From an uncultured Clostridia bacterium (lineage in GTDB: Bacteria > Bacillota > Clostridia > Christensenellales > Borkfalkiaceae), in NCBI GenBank assembly GCA_945834965.1, contig CAMAHZ010000054.1, positions 1 through 7,776 of the forward strand: 7,776 nt of DNA, written 5' to 3'. The notes under the pieces are model-generated. The model was not told where the DNA came from and made no database searches. It worked only from the letters and a program-made list of their open reading frames with translations. A program made the position numbers and the translations under genes. Shown here piece after piece: positions 1 to 5,081 of the stretch; the stretch's first letter is position 1; each line of letters opens with the position of its first letter.

Positions 1-55
1 TTTTGAAGACTACAGCCCACGTAAAGGCTTTAAGTGTGGAAGCTACCTAAAATAA
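1..55 (+). CDS. 3' end of an unidentified upstream gene (partial)
   Basis: Reading from base 2, an open frame runs off the left edge and stops at TAA 53-55. It gives a 17-residue tail, FEDYSPRKGFKCGSYLK. The other two frames do not look better: frame 1 stops at base 4. The next gene starts 32 nt downstream on the same strand, which fits the tight operon seen to the right. Too little is visible to name a family, and the call rests on gene density and orientation only. Confidence 0.5.
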   Translation, partial: FEDYSPRKGFKCGSYLK

Positions 56-87
56 TTTTTTATTCATTCATTAAAATAAACAGCTAT

Positions 88-720
88 ATGAGTAACAAGA
101 AAACAAAATTAGATTGGCACGTTTACGGAAGCTGGGTAACAGATTACGCACGGGCAAAGTTTTTAGACAACGGAAATATAAATACCGCCTTAAGTTGGCT
201 TACGCAGGTTCTACCAGGAATGTCCGAGGAAATAGCCGAACAGGTAATTAGGGGAACTAAAAAGCTAACAGGAATGGACGATTTGTATTTAGAAGACGAC
301 GACAAGGTTATAGAGCCTTCCGGGTGGATAAAGCCCAGCGATATAACAAAGTGTTCATGCGGCTGGATAGCACCGAACGGGAAAGTTTACGGGTTGGAAA
401 CTTACAGCGAACAACAAGATCACGACGAGTTAGCGCGTGAGATAGTGAAACGCGGAGACGTAAAAGGAGATGAAGAACACGCATACAACGCAGTAGAAAC
501 CGCTGGCTATATAAAGTTCTCACCCTTCAAGGCTTACGCCTACGCAAAACCCGGAGCGATTACAGAAGAGCAAAGGAATAAAGTATTACTTTTCATTGAA
601 GCAAGAGGTTACACGGAATTTCAATTAGGCGCAAACGCTTTAGGTATTGAGAGCGTAACGCGAATTAGGAGCATGGAATTATTACAATTCGGAAAGAGAA
701 TAACAAACGATATTTTTTAA
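88..720 (+). CDS. Hypothetical phage protein with a GWIxPxGxxY motif
   Basis: The product has 210 residues. The ATG at 88 is preferred over an in-frame GTG at 34, which would overlap the end of the previous gene and add a non-conserved-looking leader. Visible signals are CSCGWIAPNGKVYG at about residues 89-102, H112 followed by ELA, and GYIKFS at 140-145 followed by ITEEQ near 158. This order (GWI-x-P-x-G...Y, then H..LA, then GYIKx and xTxEQ) recurs in uncharacterised phage and bacterial proteins I recall; I know no function for it. No signal peptide or membrane helix is visible. The two close cysteines (C89, C91) could bind metal but lack an obvious partner pair. It lies directly upstream of ssb, so a replication-region role is possible but unproven. 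Confidence 0.75.
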   Translation: MSNKKTKLDWHVYGSWVTDYARAKFLDNGNINTALSWLTQVLPGMSEEIAEQVIRGTKKLTGMDDLYLEDDDKVIEPSGWIKPSDITKCSCGWIAPNGKVYGLETYSEQQDHDELAREIVKRGDVKGDEEHAYNAVETAGYIKFSPFKAYAYAKPGAITEEQRNKVLLFIEARGYTEFQLGANALGIESVTRIRSMELLQFGKRITNDIF

Positions 721-738
721 CCCCAAAAACAAAGTATT

Positions 739-1179
739 ATGTTACAAGTAGAGATTATCGGCAACATCGGAAACGATGCCCAAGTAAAGGACTTCAACGG
801 CAAAAAGTACATTGCCTTCAACGTCGCACACAGCGAGAAGTTTAAGAACCAGCAGGGCGTAGAGACAGAGCGCACGACATGGGTAAGCGTTCTTAAGCCC
901 GGAGAAAGCGCAGTAGCGCAGTACCTAAAGAAAGGAACGCCCGTTTTCGTTCGCGGCGACCTTAGCGTAAAGGCTTACAAGGACAACGCTGGTAATTGGC
1001 AGGTAGGCGTAAACTGCCTCTCCCGTGAGGTTCAGCTATTGCCGGGCGGCAAGCGCGACCAAAATGCTGGCACCCAGCAGGAAGCACCAGCAGCAGAACC
1101 AACGACCAACACCAACGTAAGCAGCGCACCAGCCGCCAGCGAGACGGGAGAAGGTAACGCAGACGATTTACCATTTTAA
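739..1179 (+). CDS. ssb: Single-stranded DNA-binding protein (SSB)
   Basis: The product has 146 residues and would coat single-stranded DNA during phage replication and recombination. The N-terminal OB fold spans about residues 1-103. It opens with the typical IIGNIGNDAQVK strand and includes FNVAHSEKF, TTWVSV (W48), a YLKKGTPVFVRG turn and a SVKAY-KDNAG strand. A low-complexity Gln/Ala/Thr/Ser linker follows (about 104-139). The chain ends in the acidic tip ADDLPF, the canonical site that recruits SSB-interacting proteins. Length and layout match bacterial and phage SSBs. It is the second complete gene of the operon, 18 nt after the previous stop. The start lacks a Shine-Dalgarno sequence, as expected in Bacteroidota. 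The same five-residue tip, with identical codons, reappears in the microprotein at 5082-5255. Confidence 0.96.
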   Translation: MLQVEIIGNIGNDAQVKDFNGKKYIAFNVAHSEKFKNQQGVETERTTWVSVLKPGESAVAQYLKKGTPVFVRGDLSVKAYKDNAGNWQVGVNCLSREVQLLPGGKRDQNAGTQQEAPAAEPTTNTNVSSAPAASETGEGNADDLPF

Positions 1180-1180
1180 C
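1162..1180 (+). repeat. 19-nt direct repeat, copy 1 (3' end of ssb)
   Basis: The sequence gacgatttaccattttaac encodes DDLPF plus the stop codon and one further base. It recurs without mismatch at 5238-5256 at the end of the membrane microprotein gene. The flanking bases differ on both sides. Confidence 0.9.
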
Positions 1181-1191
1181 GGGTAGCAGTT

Positions 1192-1410
1192 ATGGAGCAG
1201 TACAGAGTAGTAAAGGAAGAAACGCAGGTAGCCGACGTTTATAACGACGGCTTCCCGTTTCCTTCCTACAACAGCAACGACGTAATAACGATTAAGCGTT
1301 ATTTGGTACAGGTTCGCGGCTTCTTGTTTTGGCACACCGTTAAGAGCTTCAAGAAGATTTTACCAGCAGCAAGGCTTTTAAGGCATTTGCGGAACTTAAA
1401 GGAAGAATAG
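1192..1410 (+). CDS. Small hypothetical protein, aromatic core
   Basis: The product has 72 residues and I do not recognise a named family. A central segment, VQVRGFLFWHTVKSF (about residues 40-54), is rich in aromatics and reads like paired beta strands. It is followed by a basic helix ending in LLRHLRNLKEE. The 'FWHxVKxF then helix' pattern is one I have seen in other small phage proteins without known function. There is no signal peptide; the hydrophobic stretch is too short and too charged at its edges to be a clear membrane helix. It sits 12 nt after ssb and 3 nt before the next gene, so it is almost certainly cotranscribed. Confidence 0.7.
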   Translation: MEQYRVVKEETQVADVYNDGFPFPSYNSNDVITIKRYLVQVRGFLFWHTVKSFKKILPAARLLRHLRNLKEE

Positions 1411-1413
1411 ACT

Positions 1414-1650
1414 ATGAAGCTAAAGGTAGATATTACAGACGAAGCGTTAATAACGGCTTTGAATACCGTAGGCGAGATAGTAGTAAAGAACGCCAGCGAA
1501 AGCCTGTTAGGAACGAGCCTTAGAGCCGAAGAAGCAGGATATACCATCCTGCGGAACGGCGAAGAGGTAAACCCCGGAGAGACAAAGAAACAGCGAGGGG
1601 AGAAACACACCCCTGCAGAGTATAAACTAATAATTAAGATTGAAGCATGA
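1414..1650 (+). CDS. Small hypothetical protein
   Basis: The product has 78 residues and is unrecognised. The N-terminal half is predicted helical (ITDEALITALNTVGEIVVKNASESLLG). The C-terminal half has a GYTILRNGEEV hairpin-like segment and a final YKLIIKIEA strand. The protein is charged and soluble-looking with no cysteines. Its stop overlaps the next start in an ATGA arrangement (1647-1650), indicating translational coupling with the ASCH-like gene. The start ATG lies 3 nt after the previous stop. Confidence 0.7.
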   Translation: MKLKVDITDEALITALNTVGEIVVKNASESLLGTSLRAEEAGYTILRNGEEVNPGETKKQRGEKHTPAEYKLIIKIEA

Positions 1651-2201
1651 ACGTAATGTTAAGCAAAACCTTCTTTCCCCAGCACCCCAAAGCTGGAGAG
1701 CCTACAGGCTTCGCAGAGAAGGTAAAGAAAGGAACAAAGCTGCACACCTGCCGATGCAATTACGACTATTGGAAAGACAGAATAGCGCGTTTGCAGGAGC
1801 GTAACGGAGTGTTAAGCCTACGCCAATGGAGCGGCAAACCCTACGAAAAAGGAAGCCACACGGAAACGGTTTTAGACGTACCAGCGTCGATCGTGGAAGT
1901 ACAGGAGCTTATTATGACACGCAGTAAGGAAGAAGTGAAGATTTACACAGAGCAAAGCCCGAAGCCTTACGCAGAAACAGCCGTTTACGACTACGAAGCA
2001 AGTATAGACGGCACATCCTACCCAGTAGAGCTTATAGCACAGAACGACGGCTTAACGGTGGAAGACTTTAAGGCGTGGTTTAACCCCGTCTTCGACGACT
2101 ACGCTAAGAAGGTACGGCTTTCCAAAGACGACGAGGAAATAGAGCCGTCGGAGATTACGCTAAAGTTCGCGGTTATTCAGTTTACGACATTCAGATATTA
2201 A
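1647..2201 (+). CDS. ASCH/PUA-like domain protein
   Basis: The product has 184 residues. Near the N-terminus GTKLHTCR (residues 29-36) fits the GxKxxTxR type of signature seen in ASCH-fold proteins, a PUA-related RNA- or nucleotide-binding fold. It is followed by YDYW and then LSLRQWSGKPY (56-66). The C-terminal part has NDGLTVEDFKAWF (133-145) and ends AVIQFTTFRY. I recall a Bacteroides-phage family with the same order: an HTIR-type motif, an LSxRxWxGxPY motif, a 'NDGLxxxDxxxWF' motif and an 'HFTxFRY' end. An acidic, less conserved-looking stretch (about 150-168) separates the last two motifs. A role in RNA or nucleotide binding is an inference from the fold. It is translationally coupled to the gene before it. 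Confidence 0.65.
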   Translation: MNVMLSKTFFPQHPKAGEPTGFAEKVKKGTKLHTCRCNYDYWKDRIARLQERNGVLSLRQWSGKPYEKGSHTETVLDVPASIVEVQELIMTRSKEEVKIYTEQSPKPYAETAVYDYEASIDGTSYPVELIAQNDGLTVEDFKAWFNPVFDDYAKKVRLSKDDEEIEPSEITLKFAVIQFTTFRY

Positions 2202-2207
2202 CAGCTT

Positions 2208-2441
2208 ATGGAAGGGAAAAGAAGACCTACATGGCGGAAGGATTGTAAAGGACGCGACATCTACGAAGGCGACATCGTGAAAGTTGGAGCTTTGACAGGT
2301 GCAGTAACCTACGACGAAAGGTTTGAAACCTTCTTTTTCGGCATACTTCCGTATGAGAGCATGAAAGAGAGCGTACAGAAAAGTATAGAGATTGTAGGAC
2401 AGGCTACCAAGCCCGAAGACTACGTTAGCGTATTGAACTAA
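2208..2441 (+). CDS. YopX-like small phage protein
   Basis: The product has 77 residues. The signature is a 'D-x-x-G-x-x-IYEGDIVKV' segment (CKGRDIYEGDIVKV, residues 13-26), followed by a strand GAVTYDERFETFFF and a late IEIVGQATKPEDY. This matches the end of YopX-type proteins (IYEGDIVK... then EVIGNIYENPEL), which are common small proteins of phages in Firmicutes and Bacteroidota. It is shorter than typical YopX proteins, lacking the usual N-terminal 'IKFRAWD' portion, so it is either a minimal form or a separate related family. The function of the family is unknown. It starts 6 nt after the previous stop and ends 1 nt before the next ATG. Confidence 0.65.
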   Translation: MEGKRRPTWRKDCKGRDIYEGDIVKVGALTGAVTYDERFETFFFGILPYESMKESVQKSIEIVGQATKPEDYVSVLN

Positions 2442-2442
2442 T

Positions 2443-2682
2443 ATGGACGCAAAAGCATTTTTCAACCTGACGGCACAGATGCGAGACGCGCAGAAGAACT
2501 ACTTTAAGACACCTTCGCAAGCGTACAGGCAGAAGCAGGAATACTTAGAGCTTTCCAAGCGTCTCGAAGCCGAGTTAGACAAAGAGATTAAGCGAGTACG
2601 CGACATCTTAGCGCGTGAGGAATACAAAAAGCAGAACCCGACACTTCCTGGCTTTGACGAAGATTTACTAAACAAAGTATAG
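2443..2682 (+). CDS. Small alpha-helical protein of a recurrent phage type
   Basis: The product has 79 residues and is almost entirely helical and highly charged: MRDAQKNYFKT, then a long Glu/Lys/Arg-rich helix (about residues 25-63) with leucines spaced as in a coiled coil. A short tail follows with PTLPGFDEDLL. I recall similar 'MRxxQKxYFxTR... LExELDxEI' proteins in Bacteroides-type phages, all uncharacterised. No catalytic motif, cysteine cluster or membrane segment is visible. The FDEDLL tail is acidic but is not an SSB tip, because it does not end the protein in PF. It is packed within 1-3 nt of its neighbours. Confidence 0.7.
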   Translation: MDAKAFFNLTAQMRDAQKNYFKTPSQAYRQKQEYLELSKRLEAELDKEIKRVRDILAREEYKKQNPTLPGFDEDLLNKV

Positions 2683-2684
2683 AC

Positions 2685-2891
2685 ATGAGTAAGAAGTTAG
2701 AGATTACGAAGGAATACGGAAGTAATAGCTGGGGCTTGAAAGGCTTAACACTTGAAGAGCTACGCGCACTTTACGAAGCGGTAAGGACGGCAGACCTGCC
2801 AGCAGTCCGAAACCTTCACGACGTGAAAGAGATTTTAGAAGAAACATTCAGTAACTTAAACAACAAAGACAATGGTAAACGTAACATTTGA
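2685..2891 (+). CDS. Small hypothetical protein
   Basis: The product has 68 residues and is unrecognised. A short N-terminal strand (KLEITKEYGSNSWGLKG) is followed by a helix LTLEELRALYEAVRTA and a second helix that includes HDVKEILEETFSNL. It is soluble and acidic with no cysteines. The last 20 nt overlap the start of the next gene (2872), so the two are probably translationally coupled. An ATG at 2685, two bases after the previous stop, is the natural start. Confidence 0.65.
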   Translation: MSKKLEITKEYGSNSWGLKGLTLEELRALYEAVRTADLPAVRNLHDVKEILEETFSNLNNKDNGKRNI

Positions 2892-3249
2892 CGCAGAGAT
2901 AACGAAAGACCCTGCGTTTGACATTCAGCTAAACGGCATTATTGCCGAGTTTGAGAACGAGAAGAATCAAGCCGAAGCAAAGGCGAAGGAACACGGGCGT
3001 AAGCTTAAGAGCAGCGCGTTACTGACGCTTATGAACGAAGGCAAGCTTAACGCGGACTATATAAAATCGGAATTTCCGAATATAGTAGCCAAGAAAAGCA
3101 GCCTTCCCAGCAGCCAGCGCGAAGTAATAGGCTCTATAGTCTTCAACGCAGCAAAGCGAACCGTACTTCTTAAACAGGCGGAACGCGCCCAGCGGATCGA
3201 GGAAAAGGCGAACGCCAAAGTAGCAGAAGAGGAAGCAAAATCGGAATGA
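2872..3249 (+). CDS. Hypothetical helical protein with Ala/Glu/Lys-rich tail
   Basis: The product has 125 residues and I do not recognise a family. It starts inside the previous gene (20 nt overlap) and its stop overlaps the next ATG in an ATGA junction. The body is predicted helical: a charged segment rich in Glu, Lys and Ala (about 25-50), then a short domain with LNADYIKSEFPNIVAKKSSLPSSQREVI split by turns. The C-terminal helix (about 95-125) is made of Ala, Glu, Lys and Arg and is likely a coiled coil or extended helix. Because it is coupled to the VRR-NUC gene it could be a partner or regulator of that nuclease; that is inference only. Confidence 0.7.
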   Translation: MVNVTFDAEITKDPAFDIQLNGIIAEFENEKNQAEAKAKEHGRKLKSSALLTLMNEGKLNADYIKSEFPNIVAKKSSLPSSQREVIGSIVFNAAKRTVLLKQAERAQRIEEKANAKVAEEEAKSE

Positions 3250-3728
3250 GCTACGAAGACATCTGGAACAAAGCGCAAAAGGAAGCAAGCGCGAGCAAAC
3301 AACGCAAGCCCCAGCGACACGAAGAAAGCCGCCTACAGGAAAGCTGCGTAACGTGGTTTAGGCTTCAATACCCGAAGCTCGCGCTACTTCTTTTTGCCGT
3401 ACCGAACGGCGGAAAGCGGACGCACCGAACAATAGTAAGAGCCGGGCGCGTCATTACCTACAGCCCAGAAGCAAAGCAGATGAAGAAGGAAGGCGTTACC
3501 GCAGGAGTAGCCGACCTTATTCTGCTAACACCTTCCAACGGCTACGCTTCCCTTTGTATTGAGATGAAGACGACAGAGAAGGGCAGCGAGCAACGGGAGA
3601 GCCAAAAGGTATGGCAACAGGCAGCGGAAGGCGCAGGTAACAAGTACGTCGTTTGCCGAACGCTTGAAGAGTTTATGGCAGTAGTTAAGGAATACTTAAT
3701 AACTGAAAAGCCCCAAGCGTCAAAATAA
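3246..3728 (+). CDS. VRR-NUC domain nuclease
   Basis: The product has 160 residues. The fold is a PD-(D/E)XK nuclease of the VRR-NUC type, common as a stand-alone protein in phage replication regions and linked to cleavage of branched DNA. Visible motifs, in order: E27 and Q31 in the first helix (HEESRLQES); VPNGG (52-56); GVTAGVADLIL with the metal-binding D90; IEMKT with E106-x-K108; and Q116 and Q120 before W123, the usual trailing helix. All expected catalytic positions are present, so it is likely active. Residues 1-25 are a charged extension. It is the last gene of the first operon; after it comes 195 nt of non-coding sequence. It overlaps the previous gene by 4 nt. A Holliday-junction or replication-fork role is inferred from the family. 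Confidence 0.9.
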   Translation: MSYEDIWNKAQKEASASKQRKPQRHEESRLQESCVTWFRLQYPKLALLLFAVPNGGKRTHRTIVRAGRVITYSPEAKQMKKEGVTAGVADLILLTPSNGYASLCIEMKTTEKGSEQRESQKVWQQAAEGAGNKYVVCRTLEEFMAVVKEYLITEKPQASK

Positions 3729-3741
3729 GCATGTTCTAACC

Positions 3742-3760
3742 GCCTTATTTGAATAACGGC
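3742..3760 (+). other. Short bulged hairpin after the VRR-NUC gene
   Basis: GCCTTAT (3742-3748) pairs with ATAACGGC (3753-3760) around a TTGA loop, with one bulged C at 3757. It begins 13 nt after the VRR-NUC stop codon. No T-run follows, so it is not a clean intrinsic terminator; it may protect the 3' end of the transcript or act as a weak terminator together with the next hairpin. Confidence 0.35.
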
Positions 3761-3762
3761 AC

Positions 3763-3789
3763 TTAAAACGCTGTCTTACAGTATTTTAG
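3763..3789 (+). other. Hairpin, possible weak terminator or operator
   Basis: CTGT (3771-3774) pairs with ACAG (3778-3781) around a CTT loop. The stem extends through a G-T wobble and one mismatch into TAAAA (3764-3768) with TTTTA (3784-3788). The right arm contains one copy of the GTATTTTAG repeat. The run of T falls inside the stem, not after it, which argues against a standard terminator. Confidence 0.35.
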
Positions 3790-3890
3790 AGCGTAAAAAT
3801 AAGAGAGACTAAGGCGAAAAAAGCCCGTTTCGTGAAGTTTTGACGAAGTATTTTAGCGGATTTTCGTATTAAAGTAATGCGAAAGTTCGC

Positions 3891-3899
3891 TAATTTTGC
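3891..3899 (+). promoter_or_regulatory. Bacteroidota-type promoter -7 box
   Basis: TAATTTTGC matches the Bacteroidota housekeeping -7 consensus TAnnTTTGC exactly. It lies in non-coding DNA, with the expected start of transcription near 3905-3907, about 17 nt before the ATG at 3924. The -33 element is poor: TTA at 3869-3871 sits at the right spacing but is not the consensus TTTG. This position also argues against the upstream GTG at 3903 as a start, because it would lie at or before the transcript's 5' end. Confidence 0.6.
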
Positions 3900-3923
3900 A
3901 GCGTGATTAAACAAAACGCAGTT

Positions 3924-4181
3924 ATGAAGATACCGCAGGACAAGAAAAAGCACTTTGTAGCAGGGTTCGCTATTACCGCAATAGTAAGCCTTTTCTTTGG
4001 CTACATTATCGGCGTTATAGTAGCCGTTATAGCAGCAGCAGGAAAGGAACTTTACGACAAGGTTACGGGAACGGGAACGCCCGAAGTGTTGGATTTTGTA
4101 GCTACGATAGCTGGAGCAGCCGCAGCCGTTATCGCTTCCGTAGTTCTTTCAAGTCTTTACTATTGCGTTTTCGGTACTTAG
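3924..4181 (+). CDS. Small membrane protein with DKxxHFxAG motif (YfiM/DUF2279-like)
   Basis: The product has 85 residues. The ATG at 3924 is preferred over GTG 3903 because of the promoter position. The N-terminus KIPQDKKKHFVAGF carries a DKxxHFxAG motif, followed by a long hydrophobic segment (about 11-39), then GKELYDK (40-46), then LDFVATIAGAAAAV leading into a second hydrophobic helix (about 58-83). The order 'DKxxHFxxG ... GKExYD ... DxxATxxGA' is shared with small YfiM/DUF2279-like membrane or periplasmic proteins found in bacteria and phages; their role is unclear. Both helices are rich in small residues (Gly, Ala), favouring helix packing. It has its own promoter and terminator. Holin-like or superinfection-exclusion roles are possible but unsupported by a specific motif. 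Confidence 0.75.
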   Translation: MKIPQDKKKHFVAGFAITAIVSLFFGYIIGVIVAVIAAAGKELYDKVTGTGTPEVLDFVATIAGAAAAVIASVVLSSLYYCVFGT

Positions 4182-4185
4182 TACC
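4173..4185 (+). repeat. GGTAC/GTACC inverted repeat over a stop codon
   Basis: A perfect five-base inverted repeat with a TTA loop spans the stop codon (TAG 4179-4181) of the membrane protein gene. It is short and could be coincidental, but an RNA hairpin here would sit at the ribosome release point. Confidence 0.25.
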
Positions 4186-4236
4186 ACCATCACCAAATTA
4201 CCATATAGCTGAGCGACGGGAAACCACCCGAAGCGG

Positions 4237-4273
4237 AAAGGGCGGCAGCGAAAGCAACCGCCCTTTTTCTTTC
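4237..4273 (+). terminator. Strong intrinsic terminator
   Basis: AAAGGGCGG (4237-4245) pairs with CCGCCCTTT (4258-4266) in a nine-base, GC-rich stem. Inside the loop a further GC/GC pair closes a GAAA tetraloop (4250-4253). A T-rich tail (TTTTTCTTTC, 4264-4273) follows at once. It lies 55 nt after the stop of the membrane protein gene and 25 nt before the ATG at 4298. A smaller CGGG/CCCG hairpin (4217-4230) precedes it. Confidence 0.88.
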
Positions 4274-4297
4274 AGAAAGTGGCAGAAAAAAGAAGAA

Positions 4298-5068
4298 ATG
4301 AAAAAGAAACAAGAAAAGAAAGCGCAAAAAGTGGACTTCGGAAGTATAGACCTTCCGCAGCTTGACTTAACGGGCTTCAACCTTCCGAAGTTGAAGAAAA
4401 CCCCGGCTGTTGGCGTGGACGCAGAGGAACAGACTGACCGCGCCATGCCTACGCGCTATATTGCACCCCAGCCACCTATTACGGGAATACCAGCACTATA
4501 TAAGAACGCGGCAAAGCTGGCAAAGGAACTAAAGGTAGATTACGGGCAAAGGTTTAACGCTATTGTTAGCGGCGATTTCGTGTTTGGCGACTTTATAGCG
4601 GCGTACATTTGGGAGCATAAAATAAGGGTTAGTAGGATGTTAGTAAGTACGCTTTCGCTAAACCAAAAGAATATCGAAGCCTTTGCCCGTTTAATGGATA
4701 AAGGGTATATAGACAGGATAGACATGCTACTAAGCATTTACTTCTACGCAAACGAGAAGTACCAGCTTATACCCTATTTGCGAAAGAAGCTGGACGTAAA
4801 CAACCGCTTCCAGCTTGCAATAGCAGGAATACACACTAAAATAGTTCAGTTTGAGACGCACGACGAGAAGAAGATAGTAATACACGGATCGGCAAACCTT
4901 CGCAGCAGCGGAAACGTGGAGCAGTTCACGATAGAAGAGAACCCACAGCTTTACGACTTCTACGATGATTGCTTTAGCAAGGTTATGGAGCGTTTCGGAA
5001 CGATTAACAAGGATATACGACATCACGAACTTTGGGATGTCATAACAAAACAGAAGTTTAACGATTAA
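4298..5068 (+). CDS. Phospholipase-D-like (single HKD motif) protein
   Basis: The product has 256 residues. The ATG at 4298, preceded by AGAAGAA, is chosen because the open frame further upstream (from 4163) runs through the terminator and overlaps the previous gene. Residues 1-60 are basic then disordered-looking, with repeated LPxL motifs (DLPQLDL, NLPKLKK). The PLD-like domain starts near residue 86 (FNAIVSGDF). The active-site motif is IHTK (H179, K181) followed by HGSANLRSS (G197, S198, N200), as in HxK...GSxN nuclease/phospholipase proteins; an acidic D189 lies between. Only one HKD motif is present, so activity would need a dimer, as in Nuc-type endonucleases. The 'HGSANLRSSGNVEQF' block resembles phage HKD-family nucleases. 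The substrate is unknown; DNA is more likely than lipid, as there is no signal peptide or membrane helix. Confidence 0.78.
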   Translation: MKKKQEKKAQKVDFGSIDLPQLDLTGFNLPKLKKTPAVGVDAEEQTDRAMPTRYIAPQPPITGIPALYKNAAKLAKELKVDYGQRFNAIVSGDFVFGDFIAAYIWEHKIRVSRMLVSTLSLNQKNIEAFARLMDKGYIDRIDMLLSIYFYANEKYQLIPYLRKKLDVNNRFQLAIAGIHTKIVQFETHDEKKIVIHGSANLRSSGNVEQFTIEENPQLYDFYDDCFSKVMERFGTINKDIRHHELWDVITKQKFND

Positions 5069-5081
5069 AACAGGCAGGACA

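Larger units (their letters stand above)
3729..3923 (+). promoter_or_regulatory. Intergenic control region between the early operon and the next unit
   Basis: This is the longest non-coding stretch in the window and I find no plausible gene in it on either strand. It contains two hairpins (3742-3760 and 3763-3789), a 9-nt direct repeat GTATTTTAG (3781-3789 and 3848-3856), an 8-nt repeat AAAATAAG (3722-3729 and 3796-3803), an ACGAA/TTCGT inverted repeat (3843-3847 and 3863-3867) and a small GCGA/TCGC inverted repeat (3879-3890) touching a -7 box at 3891. The mix of promoter, inverted repeats and direct repeats suggests a regulated switch point between transcription units. Confidence 0.55.

Noticed and set aside
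34..87. Upstream GTG start extending the first complete gene by 18 residues
   Set aside because: It would overlap the end of the previous gene, and the extension is an A/T-rich leader. The ATG at 88 has a normal gap.
3924..4181. Confident holin call for the small membrane protein
   Set aside because: Size and two helices would fit, but the DKxxHFxAG and GKELYD motifs point to another family and no lysis gene is adjacent.
4217..4266. Possible riboswitch formed by the two hairpins before the PLD-like gene
   Set aside because: The first hairpin is only 4 bp, no alternative pairing with the terminator stem is apparent, and no known aptamer core was recognised. A plain terminator explains it.
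4163..4297. Longer start for the PLD-like protein
   Set aside because: The added 45 residues would be translated through a strong terminator and overlap the previous gene. ATG 4298 with AGAAGAA upstream is more plausible.
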